Assembly (NCBI GenBank): GCA_003535395.1
Contig: DOHE01000019.1
Span: forward strand, 1 to 16,573
Direction of reading: 5' to 3'
Length of the DNA: 16,573 bases
Source of the DNA: Clostridiales bacterium
GTDB lineage: Bacteria > Bacillota > Clostridia > UBA8921
Notes under the pieces: model-generated
The model's database searches: none
What the model was told of the DNA's origin: nothing
Seen by the model: the letters and a program-made list of their open reading frames with translations, nothing else
Position numbers and translations under genes: made by a program
Shown here: in pieces, positions 1 to 6,530 of the stretch
How positions within the stretch are numbered: the stretch's first letter is position 1
Layout of the letters: each line of letters begins with the position of its first letter

Positions 1-990
1 TTCATTGACGAAATACACCGATTCAACAAGGCCCAGCAGGATGCGCTGCTGCCTTATGTCGAATCCGGTGAAATCGTACTTATCGGAGCCACTACGGAAA
101 ATCCTTATTTTGAAGTAAACAAGGCGCTTATATCCCGGTCGTCTGTTTTTATGCTAAAACCCCTGGAACCTTTGCATATCCGAAAAATCCTCAGGCAGGC
201 ACTGGAAGACCGGGAGCGGGGTCTTGGCCATTATGACATTCAAATGACTGAAGAAGCCATGGATCATCTGGTACAGATCAGCAGCGGGGATGCCCGGATC
301 GCTCTGAATGCCCTGGAAATAGCAGCCACGACCACAGACCCTTTACCCAACGGCCGGATCATACTGGATCTGCCGACTATCGAGGAATGCGTCCAAAAAA
401 AATCCATCGCTTTCGATAAATCCGGGGAAAGCCATTATGATAATATCAGTGCTTTCATCAAATCCATGCGGGGCAGCGACCCGGATGCCGCCATATTTTA
501 TCTGGCACGGGCACTGTATGCAGGCGAGGATCCGGAATTTCTTGCCCGAAGGATCGTGATCTGTGCTTCTGAGGATGTAGGTATGGCCAATCCTCAGGCA
601 TTGCCACTGACCATGGCCGCCTTTGATGCGGTTCGGTCCCTGGGCATGCCGGAAGCCCGTATCGTGCTGGCCCACGCAGCCATCATGGTGGCGGCCAGCC
701 CGAAATCCAATTCCTGTTACCTGGCCGTGGACAGGGCTTTGCATGATGTATCTTCAAAGTGGACGGGAGAAGTTCCATTCCGCCTCCGGAATGCACCGGT
801 GGAAGCAATGAAGGATTTGGGCTTCAGCCAGGGGTATCGGTACGCCCACGATGAGCCGGATCATTTTGCCCGGGGAATGCAGTATCTGCCGGATGAAATG
901 GCAGGAACCGTGTATTATGAGCCTACCGGCCAGGGGTATGAAGCCCGGGTGCGGGAATGGCTGGAAAAAATCAGGAAAGGATCTATCTGA
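1..990 (+). CDS. rarA: Replication-associated recombination protein A (RarA/MgsA), AAA+ ATPase, 5' end missing
   Basis: The reading frame is already open at base 1, so the start and the Walker A region lie before the window; 329 residues remain of a family usually 420-440 long. Visible residues begin with a Walker B motif (FIDEIHRF, residues 1-8 of the fragment), followed by the sensor-1 segment GATTENP (29-35) and a sensor-2 type GDARIALNALE segment. The C-terminal MgsA-type helical and tetramerisation region follows, with EDVGMANPQAL and a QYLPDEM...YYEP ending typical of the family. RarA is a clamp-loader-like ATPase that acts at stalled replication forks and interacts with SSB. The gene ends with TGA at 988-990. 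A separate promoter-like element follows, so it is probably not strictly cotranscribed with the next gene. Family assignment is confident; the N-terminus cannot be judged. Confidence 0.96.
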   Translation, partial: FIDEIHRFNKAQQDALLPYVESGEIVLIGATTENPYFEVNKALISRSSVFMLKPLEPLHIRKILRQALEDRERGLGHYDIQMTEEAMDHLVQISSGDARIALNALEIAATTTDPLPNGRIILDLPTIEECVQKKSIAFDKSGESHYDNISAFIKSMRGSDPDAAIFYLARALYAGEDPEFLARRIVICASEDVGMANPQALPLTMAAFDAVRSLGMPEARIVLAHAAIMVAASPKSNSCYLAVDRALHDVSSKWTGEVPFRLRNAPVEAMKDLGFSQGYRYAHDEPDHFARGMQYLPDEMAGTVYYEPTGQGYEARVREWLEKIRKGSI

Positions 991-1046
991 TAAATTTTGC
1001 ATGGAATCTCGCAACATTTGCACTATCCTATGCCTTTCAAAAGCGC

Positions 1047-1052
1047 TATAAT
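1047..1052 (+). promoter_or_regulatory. Putative -10 element for the isomerase gene
   Basis: A perfect TATAAT lies 35 bases before the ATG at 1088, in the gap after rarA. No good -35 sits at 16-18 bases; the nearest TTGCAC (1018-1023) is 23 bases away. It may therefore be a weak or activator-dependent promoter, or chance. Confidence 0.35.
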
Positions 1053-1087
1053 AGGGGCAAATGTTTTTTGAAGGGAAGGTACCCAAA

Positions 1088-1852
1088 ATGAGTTTGCAGA
1101 TCGCCGCCCAATTGTATACAGTTCGTGATTTTATGAAAGTTCCCGCAGATATGAAAGAAAGCCTGATGAAAATCAAAAAAATCGGCTACCGCGCTGTCCA
1201 GGTATCCGGGGTAGGGCCTGTTGACCCGGCAGAGTTCAAAGCATATGCTGACGAAGCCGGTCTTGTTATATGCGCGACCCATGTGGGTTTTTCAGCACTG
1301 CAGAACGATTTGGAGTCCGTTATCCGGCAGCATAAGACCTGGCAGTGCAAATACGCAGGGATCGGCGGCATGCCAGCAGAATACAGGACTGAAAAAGGAT
1401 ACAGTGAATTTGCCCGGATCGCTTCTGAAATCGGGAAAAAACTTGCGGATAATGGCCTCCAGCTTATCTATCACAACCATAACTTTGAATTTGAGCGCTT
1501 CGGAAACCGTACCGGACTGGATATCCTCATCGAGGAAAGCGATCCGGCTGCATTTCACCTGGAACTGGATACTTTTTGGGTTCAATCCGGGGGAGGGAAT
1601 CCAGTGGACTGGATCCTTAAGGCAGGGAACCGGATGAAAGTCGCCCATTTCAAGGACTACAACTACCACAGGGAACAAAAATTTATTTTTGCAGAAATTG
1701 GCAACGGGAATTTGAATTGGGATGCCATCATCGCAGCCTGTAAAAAAACCGGCGTGGAATGGGCTGCCGTGGAGCAGGACGTCTGTCCCGGGAATCCCTT
1801 CGACAGCCTGGAAACAAGTTTCAGGTTCCTTGCTTCCAAAGGTCTGAGCTGA
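1088..1852 (+). CDS. Sugar phosphate isomerase/epimerase (xylose-isomerase-like TIM barrel)
   Basis: The 254-residue product belongs to the AP-endonuclease-2/xylose-isomerase-like TIM barrel superfamily (COG1082; IolE, IolI and related epimerases). Visible family marks are QLYTVRDF near the N-terminus (8-15), YHNHNFEF (128-135), LELDTFW (158-164), HFKD (187-190), the NGNLNWDAI segment (206-214) and VEQD (228-231). The likely divalent-metal ligands are Glu134, Asp161, His187 and Glu229, by analogy with the family. I chose the ATG at 1088 because AAGGGAAGG (1071-1079) lies 8 bases before it and the protein then begins in the usual family way; an in-frame ATG at 1061 would add nine residues and overlap that site. 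The substrate cannot be read from sequence, and no sugar operon surrounds the gene. Confidence 0.88.
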   Translation: MSLQIAAQLYTVRDFMKVPADMKESLMKIKKIGYRAVQVSGVGPVDPAEFKAYADEAGLVICATHVGFSALQNDLESVIRQHKTWQCKYAGIGGMPAEYRTEKGYSEFARIASEIGKKLADNGLQLIYHNHNFEFERFGNRTGLDILIEESDPAAFHLELDTFWVQSGGGNPVDWILKAGNRMKVAHFKDYNYHREQKFIFAEIGNGNLNWDAIIAACKKTGVEWAAVEQDVCPGNPFDSLETSFRFLASKGLS

Positions 1853-1890
1853 AAATTCTGCCAAAAGGCCGAATCAAGCCCAAACAGGCC

Positions 1891-1950
1891 TCCGCATATT
1901 TGTTGACCTGCCCGAACCGAACCGTGTCCAAACCTGTCCGCATATTTGTT
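1891..1950 (+). repeat. Imperfect direct repeat upstream of the tRNA promoter
   Basis: The 14-base word TCCGCATATTTGTT occurs at 1891-1904 and again at 1937-1950, a 46-base period. Flanking bases (CAAAC before each copy, GAATC/GAACC further up) also agree in part, suggesting an old, decayed tandem duplication. The second copy ends one base before the -35 of the tRNA-Gln promoter. The rest of the gap 1853-1950 shows no gene and no clear terminator. Confidence 0.7.
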
Positions 1951-1951
1951 C

Positions 1952-1980
1952 TTGCATTGCAGGAGACTACATGCTATAAT
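1952..1980 (+). promoter_or_regulatory. Sigma-A type promoter for tRNA-Gln
   Basis: TTGCAT (1952-1957), a 17-base spacer, and a perfect TATAAT (1975-1980). Transcription would begin around 1986-1988, giving a 5' leader of about 45 bases before the mature tRNA end at 2033. The same TTGCAT-17 arrangement recurs at the rplS promoter in this window. Confidence 0.8.
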
Positions 1981-1981
1981 T

Positions 1982-2016
1982 CGCACGGACACAAAATCGT
2001 GCGTTTTATAAAACGC
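1982..2016 (+). promoter_or_regulatory. Two overlapping palindromes at the tRNA-Gln start region
   Basis: CGCACG (1982-1987) pairs with CGTGCG (1998-2003) across a 10-base loop. GCGTTTTATAAAACGC (2001-2016) is a perfect 16-base palindrome that shares GCG (2001-2003) with the first. The first arm begins two bases after the -10, so it is largely untranscribed and fits a DNA operator better than an RNA hairpin. The second palindrome would lie in the pre-tRNA leader. Function is inference; the symmetry is directly visible. Confidence 0.5.
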
Positions 2017-2032
2017 AACAAGGCAGGAACAT

Positions 2033-2106
2033 TGCGGAATTGTGTAATGGTAGCACAGATGACTCTGGATCATCTTGTCTGGGTTCAAATCCTAGTTCCG
2101 CAGCCA
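2033..2106 (+). tRNA. tRNA-Gln (anticodon CTG), CCA encoded
   Basis: A full cloverleaf can be drawn. The acceptor stem TGCGGAA (2033-2039) pairs with TTCCGCA (2096-2102); a short D arm lies around 2042-2056. The anticodon stem GATGA/TCATC (2058-2062/2070-2074) encloses the loop CTCTGGA with anticodon CTG at 2065-2067. The variable loop has four bases. The T arm CTGGG/CCTAG (2079-2083/2091-2095) carries the loop TTCAAAT. The discriminator base is G (2103) and CCA is encoded (2104-2106). The U1-A72 pair is the usual mark of bacterial tRNA-Gln and an identity element for the GatCAB amidotransferase route. Positions 36 and 37 are both G. It is a single-gene transcript between its own promoter and terminator. 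Confidence 0.97.
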
Positions 2107-2112
2107 AAGGCG

Positions 2113-2140
2113 CCCCGCATCCCGTGATGCGGGGTTTTCT
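2113..2140 (+). terminator. Intrinsic terminator of the tRNA-Gln transcript
   Basis: CCCCGCATC (2113-2121) pairs perfectly with GATGCGGGG (2126-2134) around the loop CCGT, followed by TTTTCT (2135-2140). The stem starts six bases after the encoded CCA. Confidence 0.92.
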
Positions 2141-2202
2141 GCAAATAATAGAAGCATTGATACGAATGAAGTTTTAAATGATACGAAAGGGAGATCCGTG
2201 CC

Positions 2203-2784
2203 ATGGAAGACATACTGGATATAGGAAAAATCACATCTGCTCATGGCATCCAGGGAGAAGTGAATGTTTTTCCTCTGACCGATGATCTCAACCGGTTCTG
2301 TCAGCTTAAAAAAATCACTCTGGCCTCTTCTGCGTCCACTTTTTCCGGTGACGATGCCAGGACACGGAAAATGGAAGTCCGGCTGGAATCCGTCCGGGTC
2401 CATAACCGCATGGTGATCATCAAATTTGAAGAGGTCAGCAGCCGGGATATGGCAGAATCCCTGAAAGGCATGTATCTTCGCATATCGCGGAAGGATGCGG
2501 TAAAACTCCCTCCGGATTCCTATTTCATCCATGATCTCATCGGCTGCACGGTAAAACAGAAATCCGGAAATCCTCTGGGAACATTGAAGGATGTACTGAA
2601 TCTGCCGGCAAATGACCTGTATGTGGTTTCCAGCAGAGAATTCGGGGAGATCCTGGTTCCAGCCCTGAAAAAATTTATCCTTTCGGTGGATATTATCCGG
2701 AAAGAGATCCTCGTAGAACTGCCGGACGGCCTTGTGGAAATAAATGCCAGAAAGGAGAAGGATGATGGATCCGTTTCGGTTTGA
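2203..2784 (+). CDS. rimM: 16S rRNA maturation factor RimM
   Basis: The product has 193 residues; RimM is usually 165-180. The N-terminal RimM domain shows IGKITSAHGIQGEVNVFPLT (from residue 7). The C-terminal PRC barrel shows FIHDLIGCTV, then LGTLKDVLNLPANDLYVV and ILVPALKKFILSVDI. RimM binds ribosomal protein S19 and helps mature the 30S head region. The ATG at 2203 is preceded by AAAGGGAG (2186-2193) at 9 bases. The reading frame runs 20 bases into trmD, so the two are translationally linked. A TTGATA at 2157-2162 could be a -35, but the matching -10 is poor. The rpsP and ffh genes that normally precede rimM are absent here. Confidence 0.95.
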   Translation: MEDILDIGKITSAHGIQGEVNVFPLTDDLNRFCQLKKITLASSASTFSGDDARTRKMEVRLESVRVHNRMVIIKFEEVSSRDMAESLKGMYLRISRKDAVKLPPDSYFIHDLIGCTVKQKSGNPLGTLKDVLNLPANDLYVVSSREFGEILVPALKKFILSVDIIRKEILVELPDGLVEINARKEKDDGSVSV

Positions 2785-3481
2785 TATACTGACCCTCTTT
2801 CCGGATATGTTTCCTGCCGTATTGGGAGAAAGCATCATTGGGAGAGCAGAGGAACAGGGGATATTAATGATCAATCCGGTCAATATACGTGACTTTTCCA
2901 AAGACAGACACAAAAAGACGGATGATTACCCCTACGGTGGGGGCAACGGTCTGGTCATGCTTGCACAGCCGATATATGATGCCTGGAAGCATGTGACAGA
3001 CGGATGTGATTTGCGTCCAATGACTATTTATTTAAGCCCCCAGGGCCGTGTGCTGGATCAGCAGCTGGTGATCCGTCTGACTTCGGAAAGACACCTGGTT
3101 TTGTTGTGCGGACATTATGAGGGTGTGGATGAGAGGGTGTTGGAAGAAATTGTGGATATGGAGGTTTCCATCGGGGATTACGTGCTGACCGGGGGTGAGA
3201 TCGCCGCCATGGTGCTGGTGGATGCAATTGCCCGCCAGATCCCGGGAGTACTTTCCAATATCGGTTCTGCAGCAGACGAATCCCATGCCAACGGGCTTTT
3301 GGAATACCCCCAGTATACCCGTCCCCGAAGCTTTTTGGGCAAAGAAGTACCAGAAGTGCTGTTGTCAGGACATCATGCCAACATTGATGCATGGCGGACA
3401 GCCCGGTCTTTACAACGGACCCGGGGAAAACGCCCGGACCTCTATGAGGCATATCTGCAGAACAGGGACAAGCACGATTAA
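2765..3481 (+). CDS. trmD: tRNA (guanine-N1-)-methyltransferase TrmD
   Basis: TrmD makes m1G37 in tRNAs with G36-G37, using S-adenosylmethionine, and so prevents +1 frameshifting. The 238-residue product starts MDPFRFDILTLFPDMF and carries the trefoil-knot SPOUT motifs LSPQGRVLDQ, LLCGHYEGVDERV and SIGDYVLTGGE. It continues with YPQYTRP and the C-terminal LLSGHHANIDAWR. I chose the second of two adjacent ATGs (2765 rather than 2762), because AGGAG (2753-2757) then lies 7 bases upstream. The start is inside rimM (20-base overlap), a normal linkage for these genes. The length matches the family. Confidence 0.96.
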   Translation: MDPFRFDILTLFPDMFPAVLGESIIGRAEEQGILMINPVNIRDFSKDRHKKTDDYPYGGGNGLVMLAQPIYDAWKHVTDGCDLRPMTIYLSPQGRVLDQQLVIRLTSERHLVLLCGHYEGVDERVLEEIVDMEVSIGDYVLTGGEIAAMVLVDAIARQIPGVLSNIGSAADESHANGLLEYPQYTRPRSFLGKEVPEVLLSGHHANIDAWRTARSLQRTRGKRPDLYEAYLQNRDKHD

Positions 3482-3558
3482 GAACCATATTGACACAATA
3501 CTGATACAACATGACATACCGAATAGAACAACGTAACAAAGCGAATGACAATTTTGAT

Positions 3559-3587
3559 TTGCATTCCTGAAGTGTGTATGGTACAAT
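3559..3587 (+). promoter_or_regulatory. Promoter for rplS and downstream genes
   Basis: TTGCAT (3559-3564), 17 bases, TACAAT (3582-3587), with TGG directly before the -10 (an extended -10 TGn). It lies in the 187-base gap between trmD and rplS. A perfect TTGACA at 3490-3495 also occurs upstream but has only a weak -10 partner. The promoter lets rplS be expressed apart from rimM-trmD. Confidence 0.72.
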
Positions 3588-3604
3588 TTCCAGCAGGTTT
3601 GACA

Positions 3605-3650
3605 GACGGGCGGTCCGCTGCGGTGCATTTTTTTGCATGAACGCCATGAA
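3605..3650 (+). ncRNA. Putative ribosomal protein L19 leader (cis-regulatory RNA)
   Basis: The untranslated leader between the promoter and the rplS ribosome binding site can fold as a compact junction. GGCG (3609-3612) pairs with CGCC (3642-3645), enclosing CCG-CTG-CGG (3615-3623) and TGCA (3624-3627) with TGCA (3634-3637) around a run of T. The closing strand lies 6-10 bases before the Shine-Dalgarno. Firmicutes carry an L19 leader family (known in Rfam as L19_leader) at exactly this place, thought to mediate autogenous control. The match to that family is inferred from position and fold, not from a search. Confidence 0.55.
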
Positions 3651-3668
3651 GAAGGGAGAACAGGAAGA

Positions 3669-4040
3669 ATGAGAATGGACATGATCAGGGTGTTGGAAAG
3701 CGAACAGATGAAGAAAAATGCCCCTGTTTTTGAAATCGGGGACTTTGTTCGCGTTCATGTGAAGGTGAAGGAAGGAAACAGGGAGAGGATCCAGGTTTTT
3801 GAAGGAACCGTCATTTCGCGTCGCGGAGAAGGACTCAAGGAGTCCTTTACTGTCCGGAGAATTTCATACGGCGTCGGTGTGGAAAGAGTGTTCCCTATCC
3901 ATTCCCCACGAGTGGACCATGTGGAAATCGTCCGCAAGGGCAGGATTCGCAGGGCAAAACTGTATTATCTTCGTGACAGAGTCGGCAAGGCGGCCCGGGT
4001 ACGTGATAAATTCTCGACCAAAACGGCTTCTGCAGAATAA
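3669..4040 (+). CDS. rplS: 50S ribosomal protein L19
   Basis: The product has 123 residues, slightly longer than the usual 114-117. Typical L19 segments are [14 protein letters not shown], then [33 protein letters not shown] and the C-terminal [22 protein letters not shown]19 sits at the 30S/50S interface. GAAGGGAGA (3651-3659) lies about 9 bases before the ATG at 3669. An in-frame ATG at 3675 has AGGAAG (3662-3667) at 7 bases and would give the canonical MDMIR start, so either is possible. The gene has its own promoter and leader. No terminator follows it, so transcription probably continues into lepB. Confidence 0.96.
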   Translation: MRMDMIRVLESEQMKKNAPVFEIGDFVRVHVKVKEGNRERIQVFEGTVISRRGEGLKESFTVRRISYGVGVERVFPIHSPRVDHVEIVRKGRIRRAKLYYLRDRVGKAARVRDKFSTKTASAE

Positions 4041-4097
4041 TGATTGCACACTGGTTTTCTTAAAGCAGCGCAGCAGATCTGCAGAAATGGAGAAACG

Positions 4098-4664
4098 GTG
4101 ACCGCAAAAAAAGTATTTTCTGAAATGACTTCCTGGATTAAGGCTCTTTTTTTTGCCATCATGCTGGCATTGTTGATCCGCGCCTTCGTTATCGAACCGG
4201 TGCGCGTGGATGGCCCATCCATGAACGATACACTTGCGACCGGGCAGCGGCTGGTGGTTTTTAAAACCAGCTATCTGCTGGGACAACCGGCCCGGGGGGA
4301 TATCGTTGTTCTGGAAATGAATACCGACGAAAAAGCCAGCTGGATTCCGTTTATTGGCCGAAAACAGTCTGAATTGGATTATATCAAACGTATTATCGGA
4401 GTTCCCGGGGATGTGATCGATCTGCAGAACGGACAGGTGATCCGAAACGGGGAGCGTTTACAGGAAACGTATGCAAAGGGGCTCACCTATCCGTCCAAAA
4501 TTTCCTTCCCCCTAACAGTGCCCGACGGGCGGTATTTTGTTCTGGGAGATAACCGCACCAACAGCAGTGACAGCCGTTATTTTGATTGCATCGAACAACA
4601 CCGGGTGCGTGGGAAAGCTGTATTCCGATTCTATCCCTTTGATGTGATCGGGATCATAAAATGA
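4098..4664 (+). CDS. lepB: Signal peptidase I
   Basis: LepB removes signal peptides from secreted proteins on the outer face of the membrane. The 188-residue product has one N-terminal membrane segment (about 12-33, SWIKALFFAIMLALLIRAF). The catalytic serine follows in GPSMNDTL (Ser41), the general-base lysine lies in YIKRIIGVPGD (Lys97), and the conserved GDNRTNSSDSR stretch is near the C-terminus. I chose GTG at 4098 because GGAG (4089-4092) precedes it and the protein then has the short cytoplasmic tail normal for Gram-positive SipS-type enzymes. An in-frame ATG at 4125 is an alternative, directly before the membrane segment. The stop overlaps the rbgA start (ATGA). Confidence 0.95.
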   Translation: MTAKKVFSEMTSWIKALFFAIMLALLIRAFVIEPVRVDGPSMNDTLATGQRLVVFKTSYLLGQPARGDIVVLEMNTDEKASWIPFIGRKQSELDYIKRIIGVPGDVIDLQNGQVIRNGERLQETYAKGLTYPSKISFPLTVPDGRYFVLGDNRTNSSDSRYFDCIEQHRVRGKAVFRFYPFDVIGIIK

Positions 4665-5515
4665 ATATTCACTGGTTCCCCGGACATATGGCAAAAGCGA
4701 TGCGGGAAATAGGAGATTCCATCACCCTGGTGGATGCAGTGGTGGAACTTTTGGATGCACGGATCCCTGAAAGCAGCCGAAACCCCAAGCTTTATGCACT
4801 GGCGGGCAAAAAGCCTGTGCTGGTCATATTGAACAAAGCCGATCTGGCCGATCCGGGAATGACCCGGCGCTGGGAAGCCGTGATCCGCAATAGCGGAACA
4901 GCCTGTGTCTCTGTGAACTCTGAAAAAGGAACAGGCATCGGCAGAGTCAAAGAACTCATTTTTCAATCTGCCAAGGAAAAGTTGGACCGGGAAGAAGCAA
5001 AAGGCCGGAATCGGCGCGCAGTCCGGGTGATGGTAGTGGGTATCCCAAATGTTGGCAAGTCCTCCCTGATCAACCGCTTATGCGGAAAAGCAGGCGCTCC
5101 TGTCGCGGACCGGCCGGGGGTGACCCGGGGAAGGAAATGGATTCGAATCGACAAAAACATTGAATTGCTGGATACCCCGGGAGTTCTTCCGCCGCGGCTG
5201 GACGACCGGCAGACAGGAATCAAGCTGGCCTGGACAGGCGCCATCAGGGATTCCCTGCTGGACCCGGTGCAACTGGCAGGGGAACTGTTGCTTTTTATGT
5301 CTGCACATTATCCAGATCCGCTTTGCAGCCGTTATGGATTACCGCCGGATTTGGTCAGGGAACTGTCTGCGGAACAGCTTTTGAATGCATGCGGAAAGGC
5401 AAGAGGCTGCCTGCGCAGCGGGGGTATCATTGACGAGGAAAGGATCTCTGCCATCCTTCTGGATGAATTCCGCGCAGGTCGTCTGGGACACGTAACTCTG
5501 GATTTTCCGCCTTAA
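4661..5515 (+). CDS. rbgA: Ribosome biogenesis GTPase A (RbgA/YlqF)
   Basis: This is a circularly permuted GTPase that promotes late 50S assembly. The G motifs appear in permuted order in the 284 residues: G4 NKAD (58-61), G1 GIPNVGKS (127-134), the G2 threonine in RPGVTRG (about 155), then G3 DTPG (171-174). The family start WFPGHM (5-10) is present, and the C-terminal helical ANTAR-like domain fills about 210-284. The start ATG overlaps the lepB stop by four bases (ATGA), which suggests translational coupling. The position among rplS, lepB and rnhB is the normal Firmicute arrangement. Length and motifs are complete. Confidence 0.96.
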   Translation: MNIHWFPGHMAKAMREIGDSITLVDAVVELLDARIPESSRNPKLYALAGKKPVLVILNKADLADPGMTRRWEAVIRNSGTACVSVNSEKGTGIGRVKELIFQSAKEKLDREEAKGRNRRAVRVMVVGIPNVGKSSLINRLCGKAGAPVADRPGVTRGRKWIRIDKNIELLDTPGVLPPRLDDRQTGIKLAWTGAIRDSLLDPVQLAGELLLFMSAHYPDPLCSRYGLPPDLVRELSAEQLLNACGKARGCLRSGGIIDEERISAILLDEFRAGRLGHVTLDFPP

Positions 5516-5544
5516 AGTACTGCCGGAAGAAAGAAGGGGAGAAA

Positions 5545-6171
5545 TTGGGGACAAAGACAGCGAAACAGCGGATCCTCCCAGGGAAGGAAATTGAAGAAAC
5601 CTGGTTTGAACAGGGTCTGATGTACGTTGCGGGTATGGATGAAGCCGGAAGAGGACCTCTGGCGGGGCCTGTTGCGGCAGCCTGTGTCATGTTTTCCCGG
5701 GATACCCGGATCGATGGGGTCGATGATTCCAAAAAGCTCACCCGGACCGCGCGGGAAAGACTGTTTGAAATTATTATCCGGGAAGCGGTCGGTTATTCGA
5801 TTGTCTTCATCGATGAACAACGCATTGATGCCATCAATATTCTGAATGCAACTCGGGAAGCCATGGTGCAGGCCCTGGTCAATATGAAGCCATATCCCCA
5901 GGTGGTACTTATCGATGCGGTGACATTGCCGAATTTGTCCATCCGTCAGCAGCCCATCATCAAAGGGGATGAAAAGTGCTTTTCAATCGCTGCGGCATCC
6001 ATTCTGGCCAAAGTCACCCGGGACAGGTTCATGGAGAAAATGGACAGTATCTATCCCGAGTATGGCTTCAAATCCCACAAGGGATACGGCTCCGGAGCCC
6101 ATATGGCAGCCATCGCCAGGTATGGCCCCTGTCCACTGCATCGGCGGACTTTTATTAAATCGTTTCTGTGA
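5545..6171 (+). CDS. rnhB: Ribonuclease HII
   Basis: RNase HII removes ribonucleotides and RNA primers from DNA. In the 208-residue product the acidic active site is visible: DEAGRG (Asp32, Glu33), Asp124 in LIDAVTLP and Asp160 in VTRDRF. The HKGYGSGAH region and the PLHRRTF ending are also typical. I take the TTG at 5545 as the start. AAGGGG (5534-5539) lies 5 bases before it, no ATG or GTG exists upstream in frame, and the N-terminal WFEQGLMYVAGMDEAG resembles homologues. ATG 5620 would remove the normal lead-in. The gene follows rbgA by 29 bases and its TGA overlaps the yraN ATG by one base. Confidence 0.95.
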   Translation: MGTKTAKQRILPGKEIEETWFEQGLMYVAGMDEAGRGPLAGPVAAACVMFSRDTRIDGVDDSKKLTRTARERLFEIIIREAVGYSIVFIDEQRIDAINILNATREAMVQALVNMKPYPQVVLIDAVTLPNLSIRQQPIIKGDEKCFSIAAASILAKVTRDRFMEKMDSIYPEYGFKSHKGYGSGAHMAAIARYGPCPLHRRTFIKSFL

Positions 6172-6530
6172 TGGACAATTGGGAAAAGGGCCGGACAGGA
6201 GAGCGCATCGCCGCCGCATATCTGCAAGACAAGGGGTATGAGATCCTGGAATACAATTTCAGAGCCGGGCGCCAGGCGGAAATCGACATGATTGCCCGTC
6301 AGGGTGAATATCTATGCTTTATTGAGGTCAAATGCCGGTTTGGAACTACATCCGGCAAAGGACGGGAGGCGATATCTCCTTTGAAAAGAAATAAGATCCG
6401 GCTGGCAGCCAGGGAATACCTTTACAGTAGAGGGTACACACCGGGCTGTTTGCGGTTTGATGTCATCGAAGTGCAGGTCCATAAGTCCCAAGCTTTCGCG
6501 GAGGTGCGCCACTTTGAGAATGCTTTCTGA
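6171..6530 (+). CDS. yraN: YraN family (UPF0102) nuclease-fold protein
   Basis: The 119-residue product has the usual length of the UPF0102/YraN family, which almost always sits next to rnhB. Visible features are the N-terminal GRTGERIAAAYLQDKGYEIL and the nuclease-like core AEIDMIARQ...FIEVKCR. That core gives the Glu-x-Asp and Glu-x-Lys set of restriction-endonuclease-like folds, followed by KRNKIRLAAREYL. The biochemical role of the family is not settled. The start ATG at 6171 overlaps the rnhB stop (TGATG); a GTG one codon earlier (6168) is also possible. The 3' end overlaps the start of the dipeptidase gene. Confidence 0.93.
   Translation: MDNWEKGRTGERIAAAYLQDKGYEILEYNFRAGRQAEIDMIARQGEYLCFIEVKCRFGTTSGKGREAISPLKRNKIRLAAREYLYSRGYTPGCLRFDVIEVQVHKSQAFAEVRHFENAF

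Noticed and set aside
2092..2913. Long minus-strand frame (273 codons) opposite rimM
   Set aside because: It is antisense to clear rimM and trmD sequence, shows no recognisable domain and runs over the tRNA terminator.
3490..3518. Additional promoter with perfect TTGACA after trmD
   Set aside because: No acceptable -10 at 16-18 bases; the downstream TTGCAT/TACAAT pair is much better.
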